Assembly: GCF_003265705.1 (NCBI RefSeq)
Contig: NW_020312788.1
Location: forward strand, 6,833,141-6,897,140
Source: Callorhinus ursinus
Lineage: Eukaryota; Chordata; Mammalia; Carnivora; Otariidae
DNA length: 64,000 bases
Direction of reading: 5' to 3'
The position numbers were made by a program, and so were the translations under genes. Below are positions 1 through 11,499 of this stretch, piece after piece; within the stretch, counting starts at the first letter, position 1, and each line of letters starts with the position of its first letter. The notes under the pieces were generated by a model. The model saw nothing but the letters and a program-made list of their open reading frames with translations, was not told the DNA's origin and did not search any database.

Positions 1-355
1 GTCATACAGGAAACACTAAAAAAAAAGTGATGACATAGGAGCCTACCTAGAAGAGCTCTCCGTGTCCAAAGCTGTAACAATTTGAGCAATAAGATAAATT
101 ATGATAGTACTGGATTACAGCCCAAAGAATAAAATAAACATATATGTGATGAATAAGTAAATAGAGGAGAGAAGTCTTCTATACCAAATGGAATAATATT
201 AGATAATAAGTATAGAAGAAATGAGGGAAATAAAATAATGACAATTAGAATATCACAGTAATAATTTCTGCTTGCAAGATCCATGTATGAATGCTAAAAT
301 TGTAGGCAGAACCTTAAGGAGAATATTTACATCACTACAAAGCATTTTCCCCCCA
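1..355. other. AT-rich noncoding sequence, nothing recognised
   Basis: AT-rich sequence with no repeat or coding signal that I recognise. The only ORF, on the minus strand, is 61 codons of low-complexity hydrophobic residues and looks like chance. Confidence 0.5.
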
Positions 356-359
356 AATA

Positions 360-1070
360 TTTAATAATTGTTGTGGTGGTTTTAACATATGTTTACAAAT
401 GTATGGATACTCCTACCTCCAAGAGATAAAACTTCACTCCCTTCCACTTGAGTGTGGCCTGGACTTAGAAGCTCACTTCTAGTGAATAGAGTATGGAAGG
501 GAAAAATGGTAACTTTACAAAAAAGCTGGCAGACACTACTGTATACCAGTAACCAAAGTTATCACCAGTGATAAGTCATGTTGATAGCAGGTACCCTCTG
601 ATACCAGGCAATGAGAACTGTACTTCATCTCCATAACGTTCTTTCCAAAAATCCATAATCCTAGTGTAATTATGAGAAACCATCAGGGAAATTCAAATTG
701 AGTAACATTCTAAATTATGCCTGGCCAGAAATCTTGAAAATCAACAAGGTCATGAAAAACAAGGAAAGACAGAAAATGTCATAAATTATAAGAAACGAAA
801 GACATACAGTTAAATTAGAGCATGGTATCCCGGATTGGATTCTGAAAAATAAAAAAATGATATAAATGAAAAAAAAAACTGGTGAAATCTAAATAAAGTC
901 TGTAATTTTGTTAACAGTATTATACCAGTATTAATTTCTTATTTTTCCTTAATGTACTATGGTTATGCTAGAAGAAACTAGGTAAAGGGTATATGGGAAC
1001 CCTCTGTGCTATCTTTACAACAACTCCGTTTCTCTAAAACTATTTTAAAATATAAAGGTTATTAAAAAGG
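360..1070 (+). repeat. Old LINE-like repeat 3' portion (L1M-type)
   Basis: The order of phrases matches a very common fossil mammalian repeat: 'AAGGTCATGAAAAACAAGGA' near 748, a 'CCGGATTGGATTCTGAA' block near 830, 'ACTGGTGAAATCTAAATAAA' near 880, and 'GGTATATGGGAACCCTCTGT' near 988, ending in an AT-rich tail. I believe this is the 3' part of an old L1M-type LINE, but I recall the motifs rather than a verified alignment, so the family name is tentative. It is non-coding and heavily diverged. The left part (360-640) is less certain than the right part. Confidence 0.5.
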
Positions 1071-1146
1071 TCAACACAGACTAATATAAAATTTTAATTA
1101 GGATAATTCAACAAAGGGACTGTTTATATTATGATGAGAATCTGTA

Positions 1147-1710
1147 TTAGAGTGATTGGTTCCAATAAAGAAGGTCAGGCCAGACTGTTGAAAAGTGACA
1201 CTTAAGCAGAGATCTGAGGAATGAGTCAGAGTTATTTAGGCAAAGAGCAGATGGAAGAGTATTCCTGGAAGAAAAAACAACATGTGCAAAGAAACTATGA
1301 CAGAAGGGAAGAGAGCAAGCACCAGGGACTGTAAAGACACTGGAATTAAAAGGTGGAGAGGGTGGTCCAAGATAAAATGGAAGAGCTAAGTAGGGTCCGA
1401 AAGCTTCAGGAATGTGTAGTGGAGTTCTATTTTTATTTGGAGAGTAATGTTGAGTCACTGAAATGTTCAAGTTTCACATTCAGATACACATTTCTTAAAG
1501 ATCATTCTAGCTATTGTGGGCCACCACATAGGGGCCCCAGTTGAGATCTTATTGCAGAATCCTCATTAAGAGCCTGCATTACAGTATTGGTGATAAAATG
1601 GAGAGCAGAGGAAAGATTTGGGAGACATTTAAGAAGAAACATTGATAGGATTTGAGTGTTTTGGAAATGGGAGTTGAGGATAAGGGAAGTATCAGGACTA
1701 GCCACTAATA
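1147..1710 (+). repeat. Ancient dispersed repeat, LINE class suspected
   Basis: Phrases such as 'GACACTTAAGCAGAGATCTGAGG' (split), 'TGTGCAAAG', 'TTAAAGATCATTCTAGCTATTGTG' (split) and 'GCCTGCATTACAGTATTGGTGATAAAATGG' (split) follow, in order, a common diverged mammalian repeat. Other copies in this window lie at 12.96-13.83, 19.69-20.53, 22.69-23.24, 41.77-42.18, 44.89-45.33, 47.48-48.22 and 53.57-53.76 kb. The family name is not certain by eye. Two overlapping short ORFs here are by-products of the repeat. Confidence 0.5.
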
Positions 1711-1959
1711 TCTAGCTTTTCTAAAAAGCTTTTTTGGTTTGGTAGATTAGTTGCATTAAGAGACCCAATTCTTTGCCGTTTTCTGTATGAAATCTTTGCC
1801 ATGGGTTTCTTTGTCATTTCTTTTAGAAAAAAAGGTAGAGTTTGTGTCCTGACATCTTAATACTTAGGCAATACTTTGGCCACTGACAAGCTAACCGATC
1901 TGATACATGCATAAGCTTGGACAAAAAAAACAAAAAAACAAAAAAACACCTTGTGTGTT

Positions 1960-2335
1960 CCTGCTTCTGCCCTTGTCCCTCTGCCATGGCCATAAGAATA
2001 TGCCTAGGTTAGCCTGCTGGAGTAGGGGACGTGAGAGCAGAGCCATTTCCCTAATCACCCCAACCAAAACCATCCTTGCTAATCTATCAGACAACTAGCC
2101 AGTCATGTGAGCAGCCCAACGAAGATCAGCCACAACCGGCTAAGACAACTTGCCAACCCACCCCTAACCATAGATTCATAAATGAGGCTAGAGGCTAGCT
2201 GACACCAGTCAGGCCTAATTTAGATCAATCAAACCCTATAGAAATGTGCTTTAAAAGGTGTATTTTATAGCACTGAGATTGTGTGGCTGTTTGTTATTCA
2301 GCATTATTGTGGCTACTATAACTGTTACAGATGCC
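1960..2335 (+). mobile_element. Old LTR fragment, endogenous retrovirus-like
   Basis: The stretch from 'CCTCTGCCATGGCCATAAGAA' (split) through 'GCCTGCTGGAG' to 'CACTGAGATTGTGTGGCTGT' and 'AGCATTATTGTGGCTACTA' follows the order of the 3' half of an old LTR of the MLT1/MER kind, whose last part typically reads 'ccactgag...gtttgttac.cagca..'. There are no flanking internal retroviral genes. It is preceded by an A-rich (CAAAAAAA)n tract at 1920-1948. The exact subfamily is unresolved. Confidence 0.5.
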
Positions 2336-2339
2336 ATGT

Positions 2340-3000
2340 TAGTGCCATTTACTGAGATCTACTAGGAACCATGGTTGGTCGTCTGTACAAAGCCTCTCTG
2401 GACATCTCCTCACCATGTTATCTACAGAAGGATACCTGTCTAAATTGTAGAAACTGAAAAAATCAACTGCTAATTTTCCAGTCTCCCTGTGTCTAGTCAG
2501 TGGGCAATGAGACATTAAGTTTTGCTATGGGCTCACACAGAAGAATTTAGTAGAAAGACAAACATGGAAAAAATCATCTCTCCTTTAATCTGACATTTTA
2601 TATGTATGTATAATGGCAGGAATTTTGGCTGCCATCTTAAGAGGTTGATAAAACCAGCCCAATTTATGAGGTCTAAAGTTTGATGAATTTTCACTGAGGG
2701 GCAAAGTGCAAAGATGATAAGATGTTTTTAATGATGTTTTTAATTGTCCCTAGAAATATCTATCTTTAGACATCTTATTTTGAGATAAATAAAGGTCCTT
2801 ATTGTTTATATCACATTTAGTTAAGTGTTTTGTTACAGGTAGTTGAAGACACAAGTAGTTCTCTTAACTTGCCCATCTGATAAAGGGAAGTACAAAAGCA
2901 GAGATATCTCTGGCAAACAATGGAATGTTATGCGAACAGATATTTAATAGACTAGGGAGGAAAAGTCCCTACATTGCAGGGGCCTAGGCCTGACTCTAAG
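2340..3000. other. Noncoding, nothing recognised
   Basis: AT-rich sequence without a repeat I can name, a long ORF, or a clear motif cluster. Confidence 0.4.
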
Positions 3001-3009
3001 AACAAAGCT

Positions 3010-3200
3010 TTAAATTTTTCTAATATTGAAAATTATTAAAAATGTAGAAAGTAGAGAGAAGACTATGTCAAACTCTTACAAACTCATCACCAACTTTAAG
3101 AATTATCAACATAGGACCAACTTTGTTTCATCTAAAATATCCACTTATTTCCCTGCTCCCATATTATTTTGAGACAAATCCCAGGTATGAAAATAAGAAT
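3010..3200 (+). repeat. Old LINE-like fragment
   Basis: 'GTAGAGAGAAGACTATG', 'CATCACCAACTTTAAGAATTATCAACAT' (split) and 'TTTGTTTCATCTAAAATATCCAC' (split), followed by 'GACAAATCCCAGGTATG', match a widespread old repeat whose consensus I recall as running from 'agtagagagaatagtataatgaac' to 'caaatcccagac'. I assign it to old LINE-1 or an associated fossil repeat. A related fragment lies at 31.15-31.64 kb. Confidence 0.45.
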
Positions 3201-3599
3201 ATTTTAAAAGTTTTAGTTTGTAAGTAGACTTTTAAAAATATACTGTTTTAATTAATGAAACAAATATTTATGGATCATTGTTTAAGTTTAGAGGGACTCC
3301 ATCTGATAAGTTCAGAGCTCTATGCAAAAAGCCCAAATATCAGACTATCTTATAGGTTCCTGACTAGCCTGAGTCAGTTGGCCGCTGTAGTCCGACAATT
3401 GACCACCTCCCCTTCACAAAGAGTTTTCAGACTGCTAGCCTGTGGGGAAGCAGTGGGTAAGGCAGGTTCAGCAACAATGGCTGAGAGCAGATTGGGCACC
3501 ATAATGGGCACATCCTGTACCTTCACCTTCTATGTGTCAAGCATTTTGTAAATGCTGAAGATACAAAAAAACAAATAAGAGAAAGGCATTGCTCTAAGG

Positions 3600-6500
3600 T
3601 AGTTTATTTGTTTTCACAGTGTCATATTTTTATCGATCCTTGTTTTTAAAAATTAACACTTTTATTGGTGGTGACCTCCTGTAAGGTAGCATCTATATCT
3701 GTTGTTCCTGTAAACTTTGATTTTAAATATACTTATTATATTTAACATATCATATTTAACCATAGTCTACAAATACATACTGGATAAATAATTGTCTCTT
3801 CTTATAAATTATATGCTTTGTCTAACCGTGACATAATGACAAAAATCTAAAAAACTAATTTTTCCCATCCCCATTGATACTGTGAGAAGATCTATGTGAT
3901 TTGACTTGTTTGGCAAGTCTTTATCCCATGTATAAGTAGCCAACAAGAAAGAATAAATCAACTCCTATAAGTGTAGCTTAGATACACATGTTTATAATAA
4001 TTTAAACAGTTATTACACCCATATTTATGAAATTGATCCAAATAAATTATAGTATATGAATTTGAGTGTGGTGATGATTATATTGTATTATTTACATTTC
4101 AGTGGCTGGGACCATTTTTTCCAACATGGTATTTGCTTAAAGTAATTATACTGACTGAGAACAGTGGCAGATTGAAATTAAATGTTTGGATTAAATATTT
4201 TGTCAGCAAACATGCAGCAACTGCTTTACTGCTTCTTCCTCTCTTCTATGCATACTGATTACAAAATGATTACAAAATGATTAGCTTTTATTTTGGCACA
4301 GTTTTAAAATACTTAGATAAATGCTGCTTGATATCCAGTCTTCTAATTGTTTAAATAGCTGAGGAAAAAAGAGAAAGAGAAGAAAAATGGCCAAAAGAAA
4401 TTTAAGGCAGCCTTCTAACTTCTAACTCGGTCCTCCTTCAAACAAATAAAAACTTGCCAAGTCTTAATATAATTTTGGTTTTATGAGTTCTAGGTTTTGG
4501 CTAAATATAAACCCTTCCAGGTGTGTTCAGTGCTGGCAGGTGGGGAAAAAGCGTTACTTTATGCTAAAAGTAGAAACATATGAAACTATTTTAAGAGAGA
4601 GCTCTTGCGGCTTTTTGGATTTTGATTGTCTCTTTCAAAATAGTAGTTTAATGTGCTAAATGGGAGCAAATAAGAACATATGGTTTAAATCTACCCTGAA
4701 ATACAAATGTATTTTTAATAACCATCATACAAGTACTTGACAAGATGTTTTAAGTTTTACTTTCCAGAATCAAACCATTAAAAATGAGTTTTACATAAGG
4801 CAAGCCTCTGAGTATGTCTTGTAAATCTCTAGTGTATATTCACTGAGATTTTGGTCAGGGAATGGAAGTTCAGGGTCATTTTTAAAGTAACACTAGGGGC
4901 TGAATAGAGGTCAGATGCCACCTGAGAAAGAAAATTCACACTTTTTAATCTTTAGATGAATAAATATTCCAAGGAAGGACACCATCTAACTGAGAAATGT
5001 TGTAAATTTCCTAAAGTAATGATATGTTCACAAAAATTATTAAATGCTATCTTTACATATTTTTATGAACTCATTCATATTGACGGTGCAATACCAATTC
5101 AAGACTGATTTGTCCTGTAACTGATAAAGAGTCAGAAGGGTAATCAGTCAGGTCTTTACTTACATCATGTAAGCATATCTTCGTCTTCCAAGTACTGTGG
5201 AACATGACGAATCCAGTCTTGGGATGCCCCAAACCATTTATTTGCTTCCATCAGGACATGGTACATATATAATATGCTGGAGGAACTGAGATGATTCCAA
5301 TGGAGAATTATGAAACTATTTGGCTAGGTATGTCTCAAACCATTCCAAGTCATGTCATGCACATGCTTCAATCAACATAAGAATAATCTTGGTCACAGTG
5401 TCAGATTTTCTGCGTTTTATTCTCAGGATATTCCAAAGTTATGCCACCTGGCTACAAAGAGGGCTTTCCTCAAGCGTTTGTCTCTGGCATATAATGATGG
5501 AGGAGGAAGACGAGCCATATGAGATGTAGAGATAGAAAGAGAAAAAGAAATAAATGGGAGGGGAAAGGAGAATGAAATCAAACTGGATTTCAATTTGAAT
5601 TCAATTTTGCTACATTGCATTGCTCCTTACTAAGTCTGGCATCCTTCAGGCATACTGTTGTTAAGGTTGCTTTGAGATGCTCAGGTATTGCCTGTCCATT
5701 TTTTGGAGCCTGATATTAAGATGATATAAATAAGAGTCTTCAATTTTGAGAGCACTGTTAATGCAAAATGAGGGACTGGGGGGCATGTGCAGAATTGGAC
5801 AGGTGCTACTCATTGAATGTCTCCTGTTATCATTGTCATGAAAGACATGTTATCATCTCTGTTGTCATGAAACCATACTGGGGGCTCTATAAAGCAAAAT
5901 AGAGAAGAATAGTCATGATACTCATAAGTCCAAGACCCTAAGGTGCAGCATGAAGCAAGAAAACTATCTGGACAAGATGAATTAATACAACTATTTGGAC
6001 AAGACACATTATATTTGTATAATCCACATACAAGGATTAATGAACTTGGTCAGCTGCCTAGAGGAGCTATCTCTGTCTTTGTAGCCCTGGCTGGATGTTC
6101 AGCCTGTTCCTTTGCCTTCTAATCCTGCAGGGACTCTTTGCCAGCCTCTCTCGTAATGGGACATGGCCACGTGTCTGAATTCAGGACAATGAAAGGTGAG
6201 CAGAAGAGAACAGTAACTTCTTTCCAATTGAACTTTACGTGAATGAGGGGGAAAAAATCTTGAATTAATTCACTGAGATTTTGCGGTTTATTTATTATAT
6301 CAGGTAGCACCACTTGAACTCTTAGAGATAAATTACCTTGAAATGAGATGCAACTGTAAAAAACAAACAAACCCTCAAATATTTGGAATTACCTCAGTGG
6401 TTGGGCAGCAAATAACAAGAAAACTGATAGTCAAGACCTGGAAGGTAGAAACTGACAGGGTTTAGAAAAACTATCGCTGCTTCTGGACGCTGACCCATGA

Positions 6501-8630
6501 CCCAACACCCTCCCCAGGCTGCCCCACTCCCATGTCAGTCCTCCAGCACTCACTGCTTACCTGGACTGTCCTCAGGTCATTTTATATAGACTTAAATCTC
6601 TAGACGGGGCAACCAAAATTGCTTTGGATTGCCACCTAGGGGCCTGTCCCACATCAGTGGAGAGATCTTATCTCTGGTCAATCAATTTTGGCCAGGACGC
6701 TGGGGATGAGGGAGATGCATTTCATTCCAATCATATCATCCAAATGACTTATTTGGATTTCTTCCCACGAAAAATGATAGAGATTTAAGTTTTATGTATA
6801 ATGATTGATACATAAAAGGCTTTTCAAACTCTTCTAGGCATAAGCCCAGTAAGAGAATTAAATCGTCATTCACTGCTCAGATTGCATCAACTTGTTTCTT
6901 GCCAAGCCACTGACGGCTTCCTGACTTAATTACGTGGGGGGGTGGCAACAGCACAATAGGGATAATGGTGCAAGAGGCTTTGAGAAAAAGGAAAGTCTTA
7001 TAGTTCTTTGTAGTCAAATGAGTAACGAGATATTAGGCCAGATATGGCAAATAATCCGGCATGTGGGTAACTACCCCTACCTCCACCCCCAACCACAATT
7101 ACATAGCAGAGATTAAAAAAAGGATCCCTGCGTTCTTAATCTCTTTATCCTCAGAGTCTTAAAAGAGCTTGAAATCATCAACATAGCACACCACACCCAC
7201 TACAATCCATTTAAGTTGGCATAAGTTTGCAACACTCGCTCTATACCATCAGTTATATCCTCTTTGATGGCTGTCTTTCTGTTTTTACCGTACAAATGAG
7301 AATTACAATCCTAAAGCTCTACATTTTAAAATAATTTCTCCAGCAAACCACATGCTGAGAACTTGATGTTTCCCCATTGCTATTCTCATGTCAGTTGCAT
7401 CTTTAAAAGCACAGAAAAATTCTATGTAATTGTACCATCAACCACCGACAGGATATTCCTACTGCAGCCATACCAAAAAAAAAAAAAAAAAATGCAAGTG
7501 GATCCTTTTCCCTCTGAAAAAGTAAAACAATTTAATGTGATCTGGCACCATTGAGATACCTTGCAAATCAAACTTTTTTAATCTCTCTGTTAAAAGAAAT
7601 AGTCAGCTACAACCTTATCAATGTTACCGGCAAACCCAGATGGAAGAGAGAGACAGTAACTACAGGGGACTGTGATTATAATGGAGAAATTCCCTCTACA
7701 CATGTAATGTGTGGAATCGGACAGTGCAGTCTCAGAAGCAATTGTTTGGATTATCCAGCCTAAGTTCCTCCAAACCTGGGAGGGGTAAAAATCTCTTCTC
7801 TCATTATGGAATTTTGCCACATCGCATCTGTGATTACAGTCATCTTTCTTTTAAGTCGTTTTTAGAAATAGACTTCAAAACAGTCATCCAAACTGGGTGA
7901 GAGCTGCCTTGTCTTTTTTTAAAGGAAACAAGTGAATTTGACATAGTTTTCCTGCATGTCACCTCTTGAATTTGAAAAGACCTTAGGAAAATCAAAGTTT
8001 AAGGTTGTGGCATTAACTGATAAGACATTTTTGAAAACTATTTTGTTTTGATTTTTGCTAGAAGAATGTATTCCTCAGCTGATTGAAACTAGCTGAGAAA
8101 TTGTTTGGAATTGTTTTCCCTTGCTGCATGGTAGCTTCTTCCTTCCCCCACCTCCATTCAAGGCAGCTGATAGAATTTTGAGTGGTCATTTCACACGTTG
8201 CATACTATCTGGGACTAACTCAACAAGTTGTAGAAAGAAGATAAACTGTAGTTCAGGTGTTAATCTGTGCAGGCCCACCAGTGCCCAAGGAATGCTAGCC
8301 CAGGAAATTCAGCATAGGGCTTTGATCACTGCAGATGATTTAGCAGCCTCAACTTCTCAAAACCTCTGGAGGAGGTCTGGTTGGAGCCATTGACTGTGAC
8401 AGGGCCCATAGTGATTTTCTTATGTCTCCATAGCTTCTATGTGCAATGCTCCTCATGAGATCATGCAGATAAATTGCTATGGTTGTTGAATAAAAAAATG
8501 ATTTAGCCTCTGATTTTTCTGCTTGTAGAATAAATCCAGATCTGCTTTCAAGATGTGGAGCTACTTGTTGAATTAGTTCTTGTTACTTTTTAAGTATCAT
8601 TTTGTTTGTAGACATAGCATTCATGGGGAT
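3600..8630. other. Long repeat-poor noncoding stretch
   Basis: About 5 kb in which I see no SINE, no clear LINE or LTR and no credible exon. A small tandem repeat of 'GATTACAAAAT' occurs at 4256-4285 and a run of about 18 A at 7474-7492. Segment 6120-6270 has phrases such as 'TAATGGGACATGGCC' and 'GTGTCTGAATTCAGGACAATG' that resemble the middle of old MaLR-type LTRs, but too weakly to call. The ORFs (60-90 codons) overlap on both strands and look random. Confidence 0.45.
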
Positions 8631-8639
8631 GACAGTCAG

Positions 8640-8830
8640 CCTACTATGATTCCAACGACTCTGCCATTTTACTCTCTGTGCTACCTCAGGCAAATGACTT
8701 ACCTTAGCTAAGCTTCCAGTTCTTCAGGTGTCATCAGATGGAGGTGCAAATGGGTACCTCCTTCATAATGGTTGCTGTGCAATTTTAGGAGGTAATCCAT
8801 GTAAAGCATTTAGCATATCATAGATCACTG
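8640..8830 (+). repeat. MIR SINE fragment
   Basis: 'GATTCCAACGACTCTGCCATTTTACT' (split), 'CTCAGGCAAATGACTTACCTTAGC' (split), 'TTCTTCAGGTGTCATCAGATGGAGG' (split) and 'ATGTAAAGCATTTAGCATAT' reproduce, in order, the MIR body: tRNA-like box, 'gggcaagttacttaacctct', 'cctcatctgtaaaatgggg' and 'taaagcgcttagcac'. It lies in sense orientation and directly abuts a MER5A-like element. Confidence 0.7.
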
Positions 8831-8831
8831 T

Positions 8832-9000
8832 CTTTCAAACCTAAGTGTGCACACAATTCTCCTAGGGAGTTTATTAAAATGAGGATTCTCATCTAGTAGG
8901 TCTGGGATGGGACTTGCTTAATCATGAGTTCTCTGGTGAGGCCAACATTAACTATTTCATGAGCCACCATTTGGTAGGAAGTTTCTAGAGCACCTAAAAG
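8832..9000 (+). mobile_element. MER5A-like DNA transposon fossil
   Basis: 'CTTTCAAACCTAAGTGTGCACACAATTCTCCTAGGGA' (in parts), 'GAGTTTATTAAAATGAGGATTCTCAT' (in parts), 'AGTAGGTCTGGGATGGGAC' and a closing block near 8935-8995 follow the short non-autonomous hAT (Charlie) element MER5A. It has no transposase. Confidence 0.65.
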
Positions 9001-9059
9001 TGATTTTTTACCTGTATTATTTTGTTACCATTGTCATTATTATTAATATCTGCCTTTCC

Positions 9060-9185
9060 TACTAAACACAGTCTCAACTAAAAAAAAAAAATAGGGACTA
9101 TGTTCCCATGTCAACTGTTTTATTCCCTCATCCACACTGTTCTCAATACTGTGTGCTTAATAAATACTTGCTGGATGAATTAAAG
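9060..9185 (+). repeat. L2 LINE 3' end
   Basis: 'ATAGGGACTATGTTCCCATG' followed by 'GCTTAATAAATACTTGCTGGATGAATT' (split) is the typical L2 3' terminus, ending in the 'TGCTCAATAAATATTTGTTGAATGA'-type sequence. The copy is 3'-terminal and diverged. Confidence 0.6.
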
Positions 9186-9394
9186 GCAAAGTTCTCTCCA
9201 TTGGCTTGTAACAGCCATTTTTTTTTTACATACTACTACTTTTTTAGTAGCTTACTTACTAATAGTAGGTTAAACTAGTATGTTATGTCCCCTACTATTT
9301 TTTTTAGCTTTAGCTGACTTTTTTTTCCAATTTCAGCTTCCAATTTCAGTTCATAGGTTATTTCTTCGAATTCTCACAGCCCCCAGACCTACCT

Positions 9395-9560
9395 CTGTCA
9401 CACATGTATCAAACAAACTGTGTGCCTGTCTGCATCCTTATCTAAGTTGTATGGTGCTTAGAATGATGCACTCTTCACATCTGTACCCTCATTACTTAAC
9501 ACAGCCCTGGCACACAGTAGGTCCTCCATGAATGTGTCCTGTGGAATAGCACAATAAATC
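9395..9560 (+). repeat. L2 LINE 3' end, second copy
   Basis: 'CTTAACACAGCCCTGGCACA' followed by 'CAGTAGGTCCTCCATGAATG' is the L2 (or MIR-family) 3' terminus in sense orientation, about 300 bp after the previous copy. L2 and MIR share this tail, so the assignment between them is not certain. Confidence 0.5.
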
Positions 9561-10215
9561 AACGAATGTTTGTAAAAAGGCCTAAAAAAAGAGCAGCTTT
9601 CTAATATTTGGGCATCTGAACTAAAAGAGATCACAATTTTTTGTCTTTTATTACTTGGCAAGTGTTTAATTAAACAACAAAGACAAAAAGCAGGTTTGAG
9701 AATAAGAGTTTTATCTGTCTCCATCCAAGATATGGCCCAAACTCTGGGTTAGAACTAGAAGACCAAATCTTCTCTACACCCTCACTCACACTTGACTGTG
9801 GCCAAGCCAAGTCGTCTCTGGGAGCTGTGGCAGGAAGGGGCCCGGACAGGCAGTGGGGCCATTTTTTTCCGGAGGCCTCTGAGGCTGTGTATCCAGTCGA
9901 GACATAAGCTAAGACAGAAGCCTCTAGGTTTGTTATTCTCCTAGACATAGTTTCTGGAGGCTGTGGGGAAGCAGATTTTGGGTGGGTCTGGTGGCAGCTA
10001 TAGTCCTGCCATCGGCTCTTTCCCTATCCAAAAACCCAAGGTAGATATAGCAATTGACTAATTGGGGGGCCCTGATTTATTAGTTTGTTGAAACCTTGTC
10101 CTGAAAAACAGTAAATCGGGGAAGAATTTGAACTACACCCTCTGAAATTTTCTATAAACTCTAATCTCCAACTGATGTAATTCAAATTGTTTAGCTGATT
10201 TATCAACGCCATAAA
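9560..10215. other. Noncoding, nothing recognised
   Basis: Single-copy-looking sequence. The minus-strand ORF of 92 codons (9670-9948) has no recognisable domain. Confidence 0.4.
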
Positions 10216-10221
10216 TTTTCT

Positions 10222-10398
10222 TGAGGCTGTGCTTCTCAATCCTAGCTGCACATTAGAATCACCTGGGGGCACTTTTAAAAAATGCCGATGCTGGATGCGC
10301 ACAAGAGAACCATATTCTGTTAGAGCCTCAGCATCTTTGTTTTTTAAAAGCTGCTTAGGTGATTCTTCTATGCAGTCAGAGCTGAGATTTTAGTAGAT
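10222..10398 (+). mobile_element. MER5B-like DNA transposon fossil
   Basis: 'GTGCTTCTCAATCCTAGCTG', 'CACATTAGAATCACCTGGGG', 'TTTTAAAAAATGCCGATGC' and, at the other end, 'GCTGCTTAGGTGATTCT' and 'ATGCAGTCAGAGCTGAGA' are the two mirror-image ends of MER5B, a short nearly palindromic hAT-Charlie element. Both ends are present, so the element is roughly full length (about 175 bp) but diverged. Confidence 0.7.
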
Positions 10399-10399
10399 T

Positions 10400-10965
10400 A
10401 CTTGCATTACAGAGTTGCCCATACATCTAAAAATGTGGCTGAATGGATAATAGGTAAAAAGTCCTATTTAAATTTTTAAAATATAAATTTCATTTTGCAT
10501 ATGGTAGGTCTTCAATAAATATTGGTTGAATAAATATTAAAATTTTATACCACTACTATATAAACCACTAAAGTGGAGGAAAGAAAAATATAGGGGAACA
10601 GTTTCTTATGGTTTCATGTTTCAAAGGAAACATATGGCTCTTGTTGCTAAGGAAACAGTCATCCGTTCATGTTCCTCATTCCATCTTTAGGTCACACCCA
10701 GGGCTGATCATGTCAAGACTTCAAGAGAAAAGTATTTTTAAAATCATTTTATAACCAAGTTTTCCTGGCTCAAAGAAAACTATTGCCATGTTTTGTTATA
10801 TACCCAATGGCCAGGATTGTCTTTCCATGAGCAAGGAATTATTTTCAAGGTGTTTCATAGAAAAAAAAATTGTTGCATTGTAGGCTGAGTGTCTTGAGTC
10901 TATCCTCAAATATTTAAAACCTCAATCTATTGCCACCTAAAGCCCACATTATAGTAGAGTTATCA
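10400..10965. other. AT-rich noncoding with an L2/MIR-like tail
   Basis: At 10500-10545 'ATGGTAGGTCTTCAATAAAT' plus 'TTGGTTGAATAAATATT' looks like the tail of a MIR or L2. Nothing else is recognised. Confidence 0.4.
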
Positions 10966-10968
10966 GAT

Positions 10969-11091
10969 CCCGGACTAGGGTGAGGCAAGTGTGGGGTCTA
11001 GGGCACAAAATTTAAGGGGGCATTCTAAAATGTAAGTACCTCCTTAAATTTTGCACCCTAGCTGATTTACTCACCTCACCCCTCGTCCTGG
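10969..11091. repeat. Imperfect palindrome, about 50-bp arms
   Basis: The left arm (10969-11020) and the right arm (11039-11091) are inverted copies. Both contain GTGAGG, CTAGGG and the shared core GC(A/G/T)CAAAATTTAAGG(G/A)GG, read on opposite strands. The loop is about 18 nt around 'CATTCTAAAATGTAAGTA'. By hand alignment most positions of the arms match. A nearly palindromic short element of this kind is what old non-autonomous DNA transposons look like; I cannot name the family. Confidence 0.65.
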
Positions 11092-11268
11092 TCGTGATAG
11101 TCACTTCTAAAGTAGAAATGTGTTTTCACATATTTTAAGAAAAAGGAATAATTTCTCCACTTTAAACTTTAGAAACTGAAGGCAGTTATCCAGTTTGGAG
11201 TAGAGCCAAATTGCCGAGGCTAATTTCTCTGTTCTTCTGAAAAGTACATTGGGACTTACAATGGCAAT

Positions 11269-11496
11269 GAATAGTCAGGACCGGGGCGCCTGGGTGGCTC
11301 AGTTGGTTAGGCGACTGCCTTCAGCTCAGGTCATGATCCTGGAGGCCCGGGATCGAGTCCCACGTCGGGCTCCCTGCTCGGCGGGGAGTCTGCTTCTCCC
11401 TCTGACCGTCCCCCCTCTCATGCTCTCTCTCTCTCATTCTCAATCTCTCAAATAAATAAATAAATCTTTAAAAAAAAAAAAAGAATAGTCAGGACC
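11269..11496 (+). mobile_element. SINEC (Can-SINE) with perfect 14-bp target duplication
   Basis: The insertion runs from 11283 to 11482. It begins GGGGCGCCTGGGTGGCTCAG and carries RNA polymerase III box B-like 'GGGATCGAGTCCC', a CT-rich stretch, AAATAAATAAATAAATC and a poly-A tail. The duplicated target GAATAGTCAGGACC flanks it exactly at 11269-11282 and 11483-11496. The intact duplication and low divergence suggest a relatively recent copy. A 68-codon ORF running through it is not a gene. Confidence 0.95.
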
Positions 11497-11499
11497 TCA

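Noticed and set aside
6120..6270. MaLR-type LTR fragment
   Set aside because: Only two short phrases resemble the family; ends and order could not be established.
7363..7492. Processed pseudogene ending in a run of about 18 A
   Set aside because: No upstream coding similarity that I can recognise and no target duplication found around it.
11283..11356. tRNA gene
   Set aside because: The A- and B-box-like blocks belong to the tRNA-derived head of a SINE, which lacks a foldable mature tRNA. The same applies to the other eight SINE copies.
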